Assembly (NCBI GenBank): GCA_002317355.1 | Contig: DCJC01000081.1 | Span: 1-34,625, forward strand | From: Prevotellaceae bacterium UBA1710 | Lineage (GTDB): Bacteria > Bacteroidota > Bacteroidia > Bacteroidales > Bacteroidaceae | DNA length: 34,625 nucleotides | Direction of reading: 5' to 3' | Shown: positions 13,845 through 21,396 of the stretch, one piece after another | How positions within the stretch are numbered: position 1 is the stretch's first letter | How the letters are laid out: every line of letters begins with the position of its first letter | Position numbers and translations under genes: made by a program | The notes under the pieces: generated by a model | What the model saw: the letters and a program-made list of their open reading frames with translations, nothing else | Told to the model about the DNA's origin: nothing | Databases searched by the model: none

Positions 13845-15506
13845 CTACTTCACTGCAGTTTTGTATATCTCAGTTTTGTTTGGTTCGTAGCTATTGTTTG
13901 TATATGGGATGATGTAATAGTTCTTGCCGTCATTTACAAATCTAAGTTTATGGTACCATTCAAATGAAGTTTTGAAAGAACCAAGATTTACGATCTCAGG
14001 TGATGTTGAATTGAGCGTACTCATCTTTGCTTTGTAAATAAGGATGTATTTATCATAATTCAAGGCATAGAATAGCCATCCATTGTCAATACCAAGTACA
14101 TTGTCTCTATATATACTATAATTACAATATAGTTTCTCTTCTTGTGAGTCACCGAGTTTAAAATGTACTAAATATCCATCAGCATAAGAGTAAACATCCT
14201 CGCCTTCCATGTGTATGATGTTACAATCAATATTAGGTATACGTCTCTTTGAGTATGTACCGTCTTTTGGATTTATGACATACATATAGTCCTCCCAGTT
14301 ACCAAATGCCAAAAAGTTTGTACCATCATAGAGAATTCTCTTTATATTCATTGGGATTTCGCAAAACAATTCAGTATTTCCTGTTTTGCTATTGATTTTT
14401 TCAATATATGAATTGTCATCACTTGCCCATAAATAATATGGAATATATATATCATCGTTAAGCACGTATGTATCAGTAACTGATGGATCATGATAGCTAT
14501 AGTTCCAATTGTATTTCTTAAGTTCCTTACCTGTAGTAAAGTCATATATGCGTACAACATTATTTGTCAGACTGTAGATCTTATTGTCCGCAATGTGTGA
14601 AACCTTATCAGAAATTGTCAATGCCTTTGTCCAGTTATTTGCTTTCACGTTGATCTTTACAGTTTCATACGAAACCATTCCGTTATATGAGTCGTATGGT
14701 GTGATATCAAGTTCGCCCGACTTATCACTTAAAGGCATAATATGATAAATCTGTTTTTCTTTATCCTCCTTGATAGTCTCGCAGTTCTTGAATTTATACT
14801 GTGTATATGTTTGGCAATCCTTGAGTTGAACGGTAATGGTATCACCTACCACGATTTCTTTCTTGGATATGTAAGCAACCCTCGCAATCGGGAAATCGAC
14901 TGTGATAGGGTAGGTTTCGTCGTTAATTTGAAGTTGCATTTCGTACAACCCACTCTTATCTAAACTGAAACCATAGAATAGAAGTTGGTCAGGTGTGCTA
15001 CTATACTTATCAAGGCTGATATCCATACCATCAATCTTGTATTTTGCATTCATATCAAAGTCTTTACCATATAATATGAGCCAATAATTTCCATCATATT
15101 TAGCCTTTGTAATCTTAATCCCTTCGCTTGGGTGTACGATACTTACAGATTCACTTCTGTACGCGCCAATTGAGGATTCAACCTTGGCATAAACCTCAAA
15201 TTTATCCTTGCCATATGATTTCCAACGCTTCCCACTATAAGTATAAGGACCTTCTGGCTTCAAAGGGATCTTTCTATGTCCTCCATGCTCGTTACCAAAG
15301 TGAGTATCTGTGAAAGTCTCATATATACTTACTTCCGAAATGTCTGACAATCCCTCTCCTAAAGTCACCTCATATTTTGGGTGATCACCGTCCCATGTGG
15401 CTGTAATTGATAAAGTGCCATGAGGAAGTGTTTCAAGTTCAGCCTCGCATGATGTTAACAAGGCTATTGCTGACATTATGATTGTAATATATTTATATAT
15501 TTTCAT
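13845..15506 (-). CDS. surface lipoprotein with propeller-like C-terminal part
   Basis: A 553-residue exported lipoprotein. The signal peptide ends in the lipobox LLTSC with C20 as the lipidated residue, followed by acidic residues (EAELE) as often seen in surface-exposed Bacteroidetes lipoproteins. Residues of about 30-280 look like several beta-sandwich units (phrases such as GLYEMQLQINDETYPITVDFP resemble IPT/TIG-type domains). From about 290 to the end there are repeated short beta-rich units (NKIYSLTNNVVRIYDFTTGKELK, TNFLAFGNWEDYMYVINPKDG) like blades of a beta-propeller. It starts 11 nt after the stop of the outer-membrane protein gene and is surely cotranscribed. I do not recognise a named family; a surface-binding or adhesion role is inference. 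Confidence 0.75.
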   Translation of the reverse strand: MKIYKYITIIMSAIALLTSCEAELETLPHGTLSITATWDGDHPKYEVTLGEGLSDISEVSIYETFTDTHFGNEHGGHRKIPLKPEGPYTYSGKRWKSYGKDKFEVYAKVESSIGAYRSESVSIVHPSEGIKITKAKYDGNYWLILYGKDFDMNAKYKIDGMDISLDKYSSTPDQLLFYGFSLDKSGLYEMQLQINDETYPITVDFPIARVAYISKKEIVVGDTITVQLKDCQTYTQYKFKNCETIKEDKEKQIYHIMPLSDKSGELDITPYDSYNGMVSYETVKINVKANNWTKALTISDKVSHIADNKIYSLTNNVVRIYDFTTGKELKKYNWNYSYHDPSVTDTYVLNDDIYIPYYLWASDDNSYIEKINSKTGNTELFCEIPMNIKRILYDGTNFLAFGNWEDYMYVINPKDGTYSKRRIPNIDCNIIHMEGEDVYSYADGYLVHFKLGDSQEEKLYCNYSIYRDNVLGIDNGWLFYALNYDKYILIYKAKMSTLNSTSPEIVNLGSFKTSFEWYHKLRFVNDGKNYYIIPYTNNSYEPNKTEIYKTAVK

Positions 15507-15517
15507 TGTCTTAATGT

Positions 15518-16675
15518 TTATAGGTTGTACGAAACAGAAAGCATTACACCCGAATATCCTGGTGTTGACGAAATAAATCTTGCACGAAGATCAACGAACA
15601 GGCTGTGCTTCTCTGACACAGCCCATTCAATACCTGCACCACCGATGACATTTCCTAAGTATTTATTCAAATCCTCTGAACCACTCTCATAACGTGTGTA
15701 TTGACCGGGATCATCAGGATGATTTGAACTAACATTCTTAGAAAGATAGGCATACTCTAGTTTGTGATTGAGTGCAAGTATAGGCTGATAGCCAAGCTGA
15801 ATATATGGAAAGACTTTATTATCTTCTGATTTGAAAGTATATCTCAACATCATAGGAACTGTTATAACGGTAGCATTATATGCTACTGTGCTTATCCGGA
15901 CACTTTCCTTCTTACCATTTATGCCATACTTGCTAAACAGCACCTCAGGGTGGAAGGTGAGATTATCTATCAATGGAATATCCGCAAACAAACCTCCTGA
16001 GGCCATAGCTGCAGACTCTAGATCGTAAGCCTCAATTTTGATAGACGAATACTCTGCTGCAGCCATTACACCCCATCTGAAATCCATGTTTGCAGTTCTT
16101 GTTTTGCCTGTTAACTTTTGCATGAGTTCGTTGTAACGTTTAGGGCTCATTCTAGTGCCTTCAATATACTGCTCAAAGCTTTCTGCCTTACTGCCTGCCA
16201 GCTCGCGGAATTTCTCGTGTATCGGACTTATATACCCCGTTTGGGGATTATCATTAGCTGGATAGAGAGTAGTTTCCTCCCCCTTCTGAACGTAGAAGTT
16301 TACAAGGTTCGTACCTGCATAATAAGCGTACATTCGGATACCATTATTGCTGTCGTCCAAACACTTGTTAAGGAATTTCTTCAAGGTCTGTCCTCTATAT
16401 GTGAATGAAAATGAATAGTACGACTTGTCTCCAAGGAAAAATGCCTTGAGACTGTCTGGCGTATATTCGTGTTTCTTGCCATAGGCATCAGTAAAGGTCA
16501 CTGATTCCTGCAATTTCAACACGTCATTTGTACCATCATAATTCATATTGACGGTCTCTGTCGAATTTACTTTTATCACCCTATAGCGTGGTGAACTTAC
16601 CGACTTGCTTTTCTGACCGAAGCACAGCAAAGTAGTCATGCACAATAATAGTAAAGTTAAATGTTTCTTTTTCAT
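15518..16675 (-). CDS. outer-membrane beta-barrel protein
   Basis: A 385-residue exported protein with the signal peptide MKKKHLTLLLLCMTTLLCFG. The N-terminal half (about 25-190) is a soluble region including a phrase about a TLKKFLNKCLDDSNNGIR helix. The C-terminal half (about 200-385) alternates hydrophobic and polar residues in the pattern of the porin-family OMP_b-brl domains (GLFADIPLIDNLTFHPEVLF, ITVPMMLRYTF, GVMLSVSYNL), and the protein ends in an aromatic-rich final strand. The lipoprotein gene lies 11 nt downstream, so the two are likely surface partners. A full promoter precedes it. Role unknown. Confidence 0.75.
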   Translation of the reverse strand: MKKKHLTLLLLCMTTLLCFGQKSKSVSSPRYRVIKVNSTETVNMNYDGTNDVLKLQESVTFTDAYGKKHEYTPDSLKAFFLGDKSYYSFSFTYRGQTLKKFLNKCLDDSNNGIRMYAYYAGTNLVNFYVQKGEETTLYPANDNPQTGYISPIHEKFRELAGSKAESFEQYIEGTRMSPKRYNELMQKLTGKTRTANMDFRWGVMAAAEYSSIKIEAYDLESAAMASGGLFADIPLIDNLTFHPEVLFSKYGINGKKESVRISTVAYNATVITVPMMLRYTFKSEDNKVFPYIQLGYQPILALNHKLEYAYLSKNVSSNHPDDPGQYTRYESGSEDLNKYLGNVIGGAGIEWAVSEKHSLFVDLRARFISSTPGYSGVMLSVSYNL

Positions 16676-16701
16676 TCTGGATTGAATTTTATATATGTAT
16701 G

Positions 16702-16732
16702 CAAAATTAATGAAATATATTTGAATAACAAA
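16702..16732 (-). promoter_or_regulatory. promoter of the outer-membrane protein/lipoprotein operon
   Basis: On the minus strand TTTG (16732-16729) is followed after 19 nt by TAATTTTG (16709-16702), a full match to the Bacteroidetes promoter pattern. The -7 element lies 26 nt upstream of the gene's ATG, giving a short leader. Confidence 0.75.
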
Positions 16733-17014
16733 ACATTAACGACAAAAAGAGTCTTTTGATAGCGTTTTTTACCTCGTTTTATCATGTCTACGCTCCGTTC
16801 TTCCATTTGAGTTGTGCTTCCGTCTTGTGAAAAAATACAATTGAAAGCAACAAATCTCTATCTCCATCAACGTAGTTCTTGATTACCATTCTGCAATGGG
16901 TATTGGACAATTCTCATCGAACTTACGTTATTTACTTTTTGTAACCCTGATAATACCCAAAACATTAAATCAAGCCTCACGGAATATGTATTTTCTGTAA
17001 GAGGTAATGCAGGT
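16733..17014. other. gene-free stretch left of the polysaccharide locus
   Basis: No credible ORF, transposase remnant, NusG-like upxY gene or full TAnnTTTG promoter is visible here. The frame of the downstream dehydrogenase fragment is open back to a TGA at 16880-16882, but the residues encoded from there to about 17012 do not look like the dehydrogenase family. The homology therefore starts abruptly near 17015-17025, marking a recombination junction. Confidence 0.4.
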
Positions 17015-17041
17015 TTCGCCGCCACTCACCTTGCACCTACC

Positions 17042-17710
17042 ATGAAGGTTGCAGAGGCTGCCAAGGTTATTGAGAACTCACAGCGTGACATCAACATTGC
17101 TTTCGTCAACGAACTCTCGCACATATTTACCAAGATGGGCATCGACACCCTTGACGTACTCGAAGCAGCAGGCACCAAGTGGAACTTCCTGCCTTTCCGT
17201 CCAGGTCTCGTTGGTGGTCATTGTATTGGAGTTGATCCTTACTATCTCGCTCAGTGTGCTCAGCGTCATGGTCACAATCCTGAGATCATCCTTGCTGGTC
17301 GCCGAATGAACGATGGTATGGGCGAATATGTAGCAATAGAGACCGTTAAGCACATGCTCAAGAAGGGCATTCAGGTGCTCAACTCTCAGATCATCATCCT
17401 CGGCTTCACCTTCAAGGAGAACTGTCCTGATGTTCGCAATACTAAGGTAATCGACATCTATCGTGCCCTCAAGGAATACAACGTCAACGTGACCGTTTAC
17501 GACCCTTGGGCAAATCCAGCTGTTGCAAAGCACGAATATGGAGTTGACGTTCTCAACGAGCTTCCTGAAGGAAAGTTCGATGCTGCCATAGCAGCTGTTG
17601 CGCACAAGAAGTTCGAAGGTTTGGACGTACCAGCCCTACTGAAGGAGAATCATGTCATCTTCGATGTGAAGTGTACACTCGACCGTAACATTATTGACGC
17701 TCGTCTGTAA
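17042..17710 (+). pseudogene. 5'-truncated UDP-N-acetyl-hexosamine dehydrogenase (WecC/TviB type)
   Basis: The frame encodes only the second half of a nucleotide-sugar 6-dehydrogenase: the central helix starting MKVAEAAKVIENSQRDINIA, the substrate phrase AAGTKWNFLPFRPGLVGGHC with GVDPYYLA, and the C-terminal UDP-binding domain (GFTFKENCPDVRNTKVIDIY, YDPWANP). Homologous residues (THLAPT) also precede the ATG in frame. The whole N-terminal NAD-binding Rossmann domain and the catalytic Cys region order expected of a 400-plus-residue enzyme are missing at the 5' side, so about half of the gene is lost. GHC is retained, but without the NAD domain it cannot oxidise a sugar. Reading frame and codon use are otherwise well kept, suggesting a recent deletion or recombination at the left edge of the polysaccharide locus. 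Confidence 0.8.
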
Positions 17711-17722
17711 TATCTAAAGGTT

Positions 17723-17775
17723 AAGCAGGTGCACAGGTGGTTCTCCCGAACGAGGTTCGATACCTCCACCTGCTT
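17723..17775 (+). other. structured intergenic RNA candidate with alternative stems
   Basis: AAGCAGGTG (17723-17731) can pair with CACCTGCTT (17767-17775), or CAGGTGG (17734-17740) can pair with CCACCTG (17766-17772). These exclude each other because they use the same 3' strand. Inside is a third hairpin, CGAAC-GAG-GTTCG (17747-17759). The string GAGGTTCGATACCTC resembles a tRNA T-arm. No T-tract follows. It lies 20 nt before the start codon of the cytidylyltransferase fusion gene and may act as an attenuator or as the end signal for the dehydrogenase fragment. Confidence 0.45.
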
Positions 17776-17795
17776 CAAACAAAATATTTATTCAT

Positions 17796-19142
17796 ATGAA
17801 AAAGGTTATAACTTACGGAACATACGACCTTCTGCATCAAGGTCATATCAACCTTCTCAGGAGAGCAAAGGATTTGGGTGACTACCTTATAGTAGGTGTC
17901 ACCAGTGATTCTTTTGACCGTGGAAGAGGAAAACTCAATGTGCGTAACAACGTGCTGGAAAGAGTAGAAGCAGTAAAGGCTACCGGATATGCTGATGAAG
18001 TCATCATCGAGGACTATGTCGGTCAGAAGATTGATGACATTCAAAAGTATAATGTGGACATCTTCGCCATTGGGTCGGATTGGGAAGGACTCTTTGATTA
18101 CCTTAACGAGTTCACCAAGGTGGTTTACCTTCCTCGTACAGAAGGGATCAGTTCTACAATGCTCCGAGCAGAAACTACTACTGACGTGAAAGTTGGTGTT
18201 ATTGGTTGCGGTCGTGTGGCAAAACGCTTCCCTATTGAAGCCTCTGTTGTAAGTGGTGTGAAGGTGGTTGCTGCATACGACATCAATAAAGATGCAGTCA
18301 TGTCAATCTCCAACGATAATGCAGATGTGTGGGCATACGAAAGTTTGGATAAGTTGTATGAGGCTGTGGATGCGATTTATATCGCAACTCCACATTTAAC
18401 TCATTATGAACTTATCAAACAAAGTATAGAAGCTGGTAAGCATGTGTTGGTAGAAACTCCAATGGTATTGAATGGTAAACAGGCGAAAGAACTCTTTGAG
18501 TTGGCAGAAATGAATGGTGTAATCTTGATGGAAGCCAACAAAACCGCTCATTGTCCTGCTTTCAATCACTTGATGGTGATGATCAAGAGTGGAGTAATTG
18601 GTGAGGTGGTGGATATTGATGCCTCACTCTCAAAGTTGCTTTCAGACAAGACGCTTCGTGAGTTTGATCCAGAGCAAGCTGGAGGTTCATTCTTTGAGTT
18701 GGGGAGTTACCCACTTCTTCCTATCGTGAAGTTGATGGGTTGCAACTATGAGAACCTGAATATCTACAGCCGTTTTGAGAATGGTGTGGATGTTTACACT
18801 AAGGGAATTTTGCGTTACCCTAAAGCTGTTTGCTCTTTCAAGTTAGGTTTGGGCGTAAAGACCGAAGGGAACCTTGTAATCTCTGGCACCAAGGGGTATG
18901 CATACGTACCTGCTCCATGGTGGAAGACTGACTATTTTGAACTTCGTTATGAAGACCAAAACAAGAATCAAAAGTACTTCTACAAGTGGGATGGTTATGG
19001 TATCCGTTATGAGATTCAGGAGTTTATCTCATGTATCTTGAACAAGCGATTCTCTACCGCTCGTCTTCGCAGACGAGAATCAATCTGTATGGCTAAGATG
19101 ATGCAGCAGCTTACAGATAAGGTTAATATTTTTGAAATTTAA
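17796..19142 (+). CDS. fused TagD-like cytidylyltransferase / Gfo-Idh-MocA oxidoreductase
   Basis: A 448-residue two-domain protein. Residues 1-127 form a cytidylyltransferase of the glycerol-3-phosphate (TagD) type: the nucleotide motif H14-Q-G-H17 in YGTYDLLHQGH and the closing motif RTEGISSTMLR (114-124). Residues 130-448 form a Gfo/Idh/MocA oxidoreductase with the NAD-binding loop G137-C-G-R-V-A142 and a C-terminal beta-sheet domain (GGSFFELGSYPLLP). The usual EKP motif that supplies the catalytic lysine reads E220-T-P222 here. Expected activity of the first domain is CTP plus a polyol phosphate giving a CDP-polyol; the second may interconvert keto and hydroxyl groups of the same unit. 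An SDR follows after 12 nt. The fusion is clear; the substrate is unknown. Confidence 0.8.
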   Translation: MKKVITYGTYDLLHQGHINLLRRAKDLGDYLIVGVTSDSFDRGRGKLNVRNNVLERVEAVKATGYADEVIIEDYVGQKIDDIQKYNVDIFAIGSDWEGLFDYLNEFTKVVYLPRTEGISSTMLRAETTTDVKVGVIGCGRVAKRFPIEASVVSGVKVVAAYDINKDAVMSISNDNADVWAYESLDKLYEAVDAIYIATPHLTHYELIKQSIEAGKHVLVETPMVLNGKQAKELFELAEMNGVILMEANKTAHCPAFNHLMVMIKSGVIGEVVDIDASLSKLLSDKTLREFDPEQAGGSFFELGSYPLLPIVKLMGCNYENLNIYSRFENGVDVYTKGILRYPKAVCSFKLGLGVKTEGNLVISGTKGYAYVPAPWWKTDYFELRYEDQNKNQKYFYKWDGYGIRYEIQEFISCILNKRFSTARLRRRESICMAKMMQQLTDKVNIFEI

Positions 19143-19154
19143 AAGATTAAGGAT

Positions 19155-19850
19155 ATGAAAGTAGCTGTTGTTACTGGTGGTACTTCAGGCATGGGCTTGG
19201 GTGTTGCCAAGATGCTCCTTAGTAAAGGATATTATGTGTATGCCACATACGTTGGTCCTGATTTCACCGAAGAAATTGAGAACTTCGAGGCTATCAAGTG
19301 TGACCAGACAAACCGCGAGGAGGTGTATAAGTTTATAAACTATGTGAAGAGTAAGACCGATCATCTGGATTGCCTCCATTGCAATGCTGGTATGAGCATC
19401 CGCAAGTCGTTCACCGAATACGAAGACAAGGATTGGGATGCCATGATGGAAGTGGCTGTAAACTCACACTACATCATGTGTCGTGAGTTCTTCCCAATCA
19501 TTCCTGCTGGTAGTCGCATACTCTTTACTGGGTCTCAGATGGGATTGCTGCCTCATGGAATGGTACTCGCTTATGGCGTTACTAAATCAGCAGTTCATGC
19601 ACTTTGCAAGAACCTTGTGAAGGAGTTTGAGGGAACGGGTACAACTGTTAATGCTGTAGTTCCTGGATTCGTTGAGACACCTTGGCAGAAGGAGAAGCCC
19701 GAGGAAATAAAGCAAAATATATATAAAAAGACCGCCATCCATCGTTTTGCCACCATCGATGAGATTGTGGATGCATTCCGCTTCTGCATTGATAATTCGT
19801 TTGTCAATGGAAGTTTAATTGAGGTTAATGGCGGTTATAATTATAAGTAA
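19155..19850 (+). CDS. short-chain dehydrogenase/reductase
   Basis: A 231-residue SDR with the cofactor loop T7-G-G-T-S-G-M-G14, the CNAG motif (residues 76-79, with N77), S127 in FTGSQMG and the catalytic pair Y140-x3-K144 (YGVTK). The C-terminus ends in the typical SLIEVNGGYNY. It lies 12 nt after the cytidylyltransferase fusion and 3 nt before the flippase, so it belongs to the same operon and probably takes part in making the same activated precursor, for example by reducing a keto-polyol. Codon use is closer to the left-hand genes than to the AT-rich genes that follow. Confidence 0.87.
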   Translation: MKVAVVTGGTSGMGLGVAKMLLSKGYYVYATYVGPDFTEEIENFEAIKCDQTNREEVYKFINYVKSKTDHLDCLHCNAGMSIRKSFTEYEDKDWDAMMEVAVNSHYIMCREFFPIIPAGSRILFTGSQMGLLPHGMVLAYGVTKSAVHALCKNLVKEFEGTGTTVNAVVPGFVETPWQKEKPEEIKQNIYKKTAIHRFATIDEIVDAFRFCIDNSFVNGSLIEVNGGYNYK

Positions 19851-19853
19851 AAA

Positions 19854-21389
19854 ATGGCAAAAGATAAATCTTCACGTGAGTTATATTGGGGGGTTACGCT
19901 ATCCTATCTGACGACCTTTGTCTCATTGGGAGTGTCGTTACTCTTGACACCAATTATTATAAGAAAACTCGGGCAAAGCGATTACGGTCTATATGAAGCT
20001 ATAGGCTCATTCGTTAATTATCTCGCAGTCCTTGATCTAGGATTTGGAGCTGTAGTCACACGATACACTGCCAAATACGAAAACGAAGGTGATTTCGAAG
20101 CAAGGGACAAATTCCTCTATACTTGTAGGAATATTTATCTTGTTCTTTGTGGCGTAGTTTTGTTATTAGGAACTATATTATTTTTTTTTATTGACAAAGC
20201 CTTTGGAGCCAGCTTTACTGCCGAAGAACTCGACAGAGCACATCTCTTGTTTGTTATTGTGCTTGTCACAACTGCAATTTCTATATATTCTCAAGTCTAT
20301 AAAGGATTACTGAATGGTGTTCAACTATTTATATGGCCAAGGGTTATACAACTGATAAAAGCAGTATTCAGTAAAGTTGTGTCAATTGCTGTTTTATATA
20401 TGGGAGCAAATAGTGTTGGCTTTACTGGAGTAATGCTCGCTTTTGAGATAGTTGCTTGCCTTATGTTGATGCACAAAGCTCACAGTGTTGTACATTTTAA
20501 GAAAAATAAAATGCCCCGTAAACAACTTGTCGAACTATTTGCTTTTACAAGCTATTTGTTTATTTTAGCAATTGTAAGTCAGATTTACTGGCAGATTGAT
20601 AAGTTAGTGCTTGGAATGTTTATGGGTACAATCTCTGTTGCTATATATAGTGCAGCATTGAATATGGAGAATATCATGAGAAATGTTTCCTCATCAATTA
20701 GAGATGTACTCATCCCTAAGGCATCCCGTATAACTAAAGAGCAGCTAGAATCCACGTCTTTGACTACGGATTTTATGATTAAAAGTGGTCGTATCGTTCT
20801 TATGGTTTACGGTTTGATGGTAGTCGGACTTACTATTGTTGGCAATAAGTTCTTTTATCTGTGGCTTGGTGAGGAGTACGTACCAGCAGTTCCTATTTTG
20901 CTTATTCTCGGATATGCTACCTTACTCCCAACTGTTTTGTTACCAGGTGAGGAATTATGTAAGACTTTTAATAAGCATGGACCTCTTACATTGATTTACC
21001 TATTTGTAAGTATATTAAATATTGTACTTACGGTTGTTATGGTTAAAGCCATAGGATTATATGGTGCAGCTTATTCAACTTGTATAGGTCTGTTGGTTGG
21101 CAATGTTGTTATCTCGCTGATATATTACAACAAAGTGTTACATGTGGATGTCAAGGCACTTTTATTTGGGTTGTGCCACAAATTGTTACCTTGTCTCATT
21201 TTAGTAGGGCTTGCTGGCTATGCAATAGATACATTCATTCTACCAGCATGTTCTTGGGTAGTTCTATCTATTGAAGTGTTAGTAATGGCAATACTTTTTT
21301 TACTATCACTCCATTTCTTTGGCTTTAATGATTCTGAAAGGAATATAGAAGATAAAATATTGAAACCGATTTTAAATAGATTAAAATAA
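19854..21389 (+). CDS. wzx: polysaccharide repeat-unit flippase (Wzx-like)
   Basis: A 511-residue membrane protein of the PST/MOP superfamily with about 14 hydrophobic segments. The N-terminus (LLTPIIIRKLGQSDYGLYEAIGSF) and the phrase LDLGFGAVVTRYTAKY are the usual marks of lipid-linked oligosaccharide flippases. It would move undecaprenyl-linked repeat units across the inner membrane for periplasmic polymerisation by the Wzy-like protein encoded two genes downstream. The start lies 3 nt after the SDR stop. From this gene on, codons such as ATA and AGA become frequent and base composition drops, unlike the two preceding genes. Confidence 0.87.
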   Translation: MAKDKSSRELYWGVTLSYLTTFVSLGVSLLLTPIIIRKLGQSDYGLYEAIGSFVNYLAVLDLGFGAVVTRYTAKYENEGDFEARDKFLYTCRNIYLVLCGVVLLLGTILFFFIDKAFGASFTAEELDRAHLLFVIVLVTTAISIYSQVYKGLLNGVQLFIWPRVIQLIKAVFSKVVSIAVLYMGANSVGFTGVMLAFEIVACLMLMHKAHSVVHFKKNKMPRKQLVELFAFTSYLFILAIVSQIYWQIDKLVLGMFMGTISVAIYSAALNMENIMRNVSSSIRDVLIPKASRITKEQLESTSLTTDFMIKSGRIVLMVYGLMVVGLTIVGNKFFYLWLGEEYVPAVPILLILGYATLLPTVLLPGEELCKTFNKHGPLTLIYLFVSILNIVLTVVMVKAIGLYGAAYSTCIGLLVGNVVISLIYYNKVLHVDVKALLFGLCHKLLPCLILVGLAGYAIDTFILPACSWVVLSIEVLVMAILFLLSLHFFGFNDSERNIEDKILKPILNRLK

Positions 21390-21396
21390 TAATAAA

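Noticed and set aside
16733..17040. upxY/NusG-like antiterminator gene or insertion sequence at the start of the polysaccharide locus
   Set aside because: No matching frame and no transposase or terminal repeats are visible in this stretch.
17723..17777. Possible tRNA gene
   Set aside because: A 7-bp acceptor-like stem and a T-arm-like loop are present, but only about 25 nt lie where the D arm, anticodon arm and variable loop should be.
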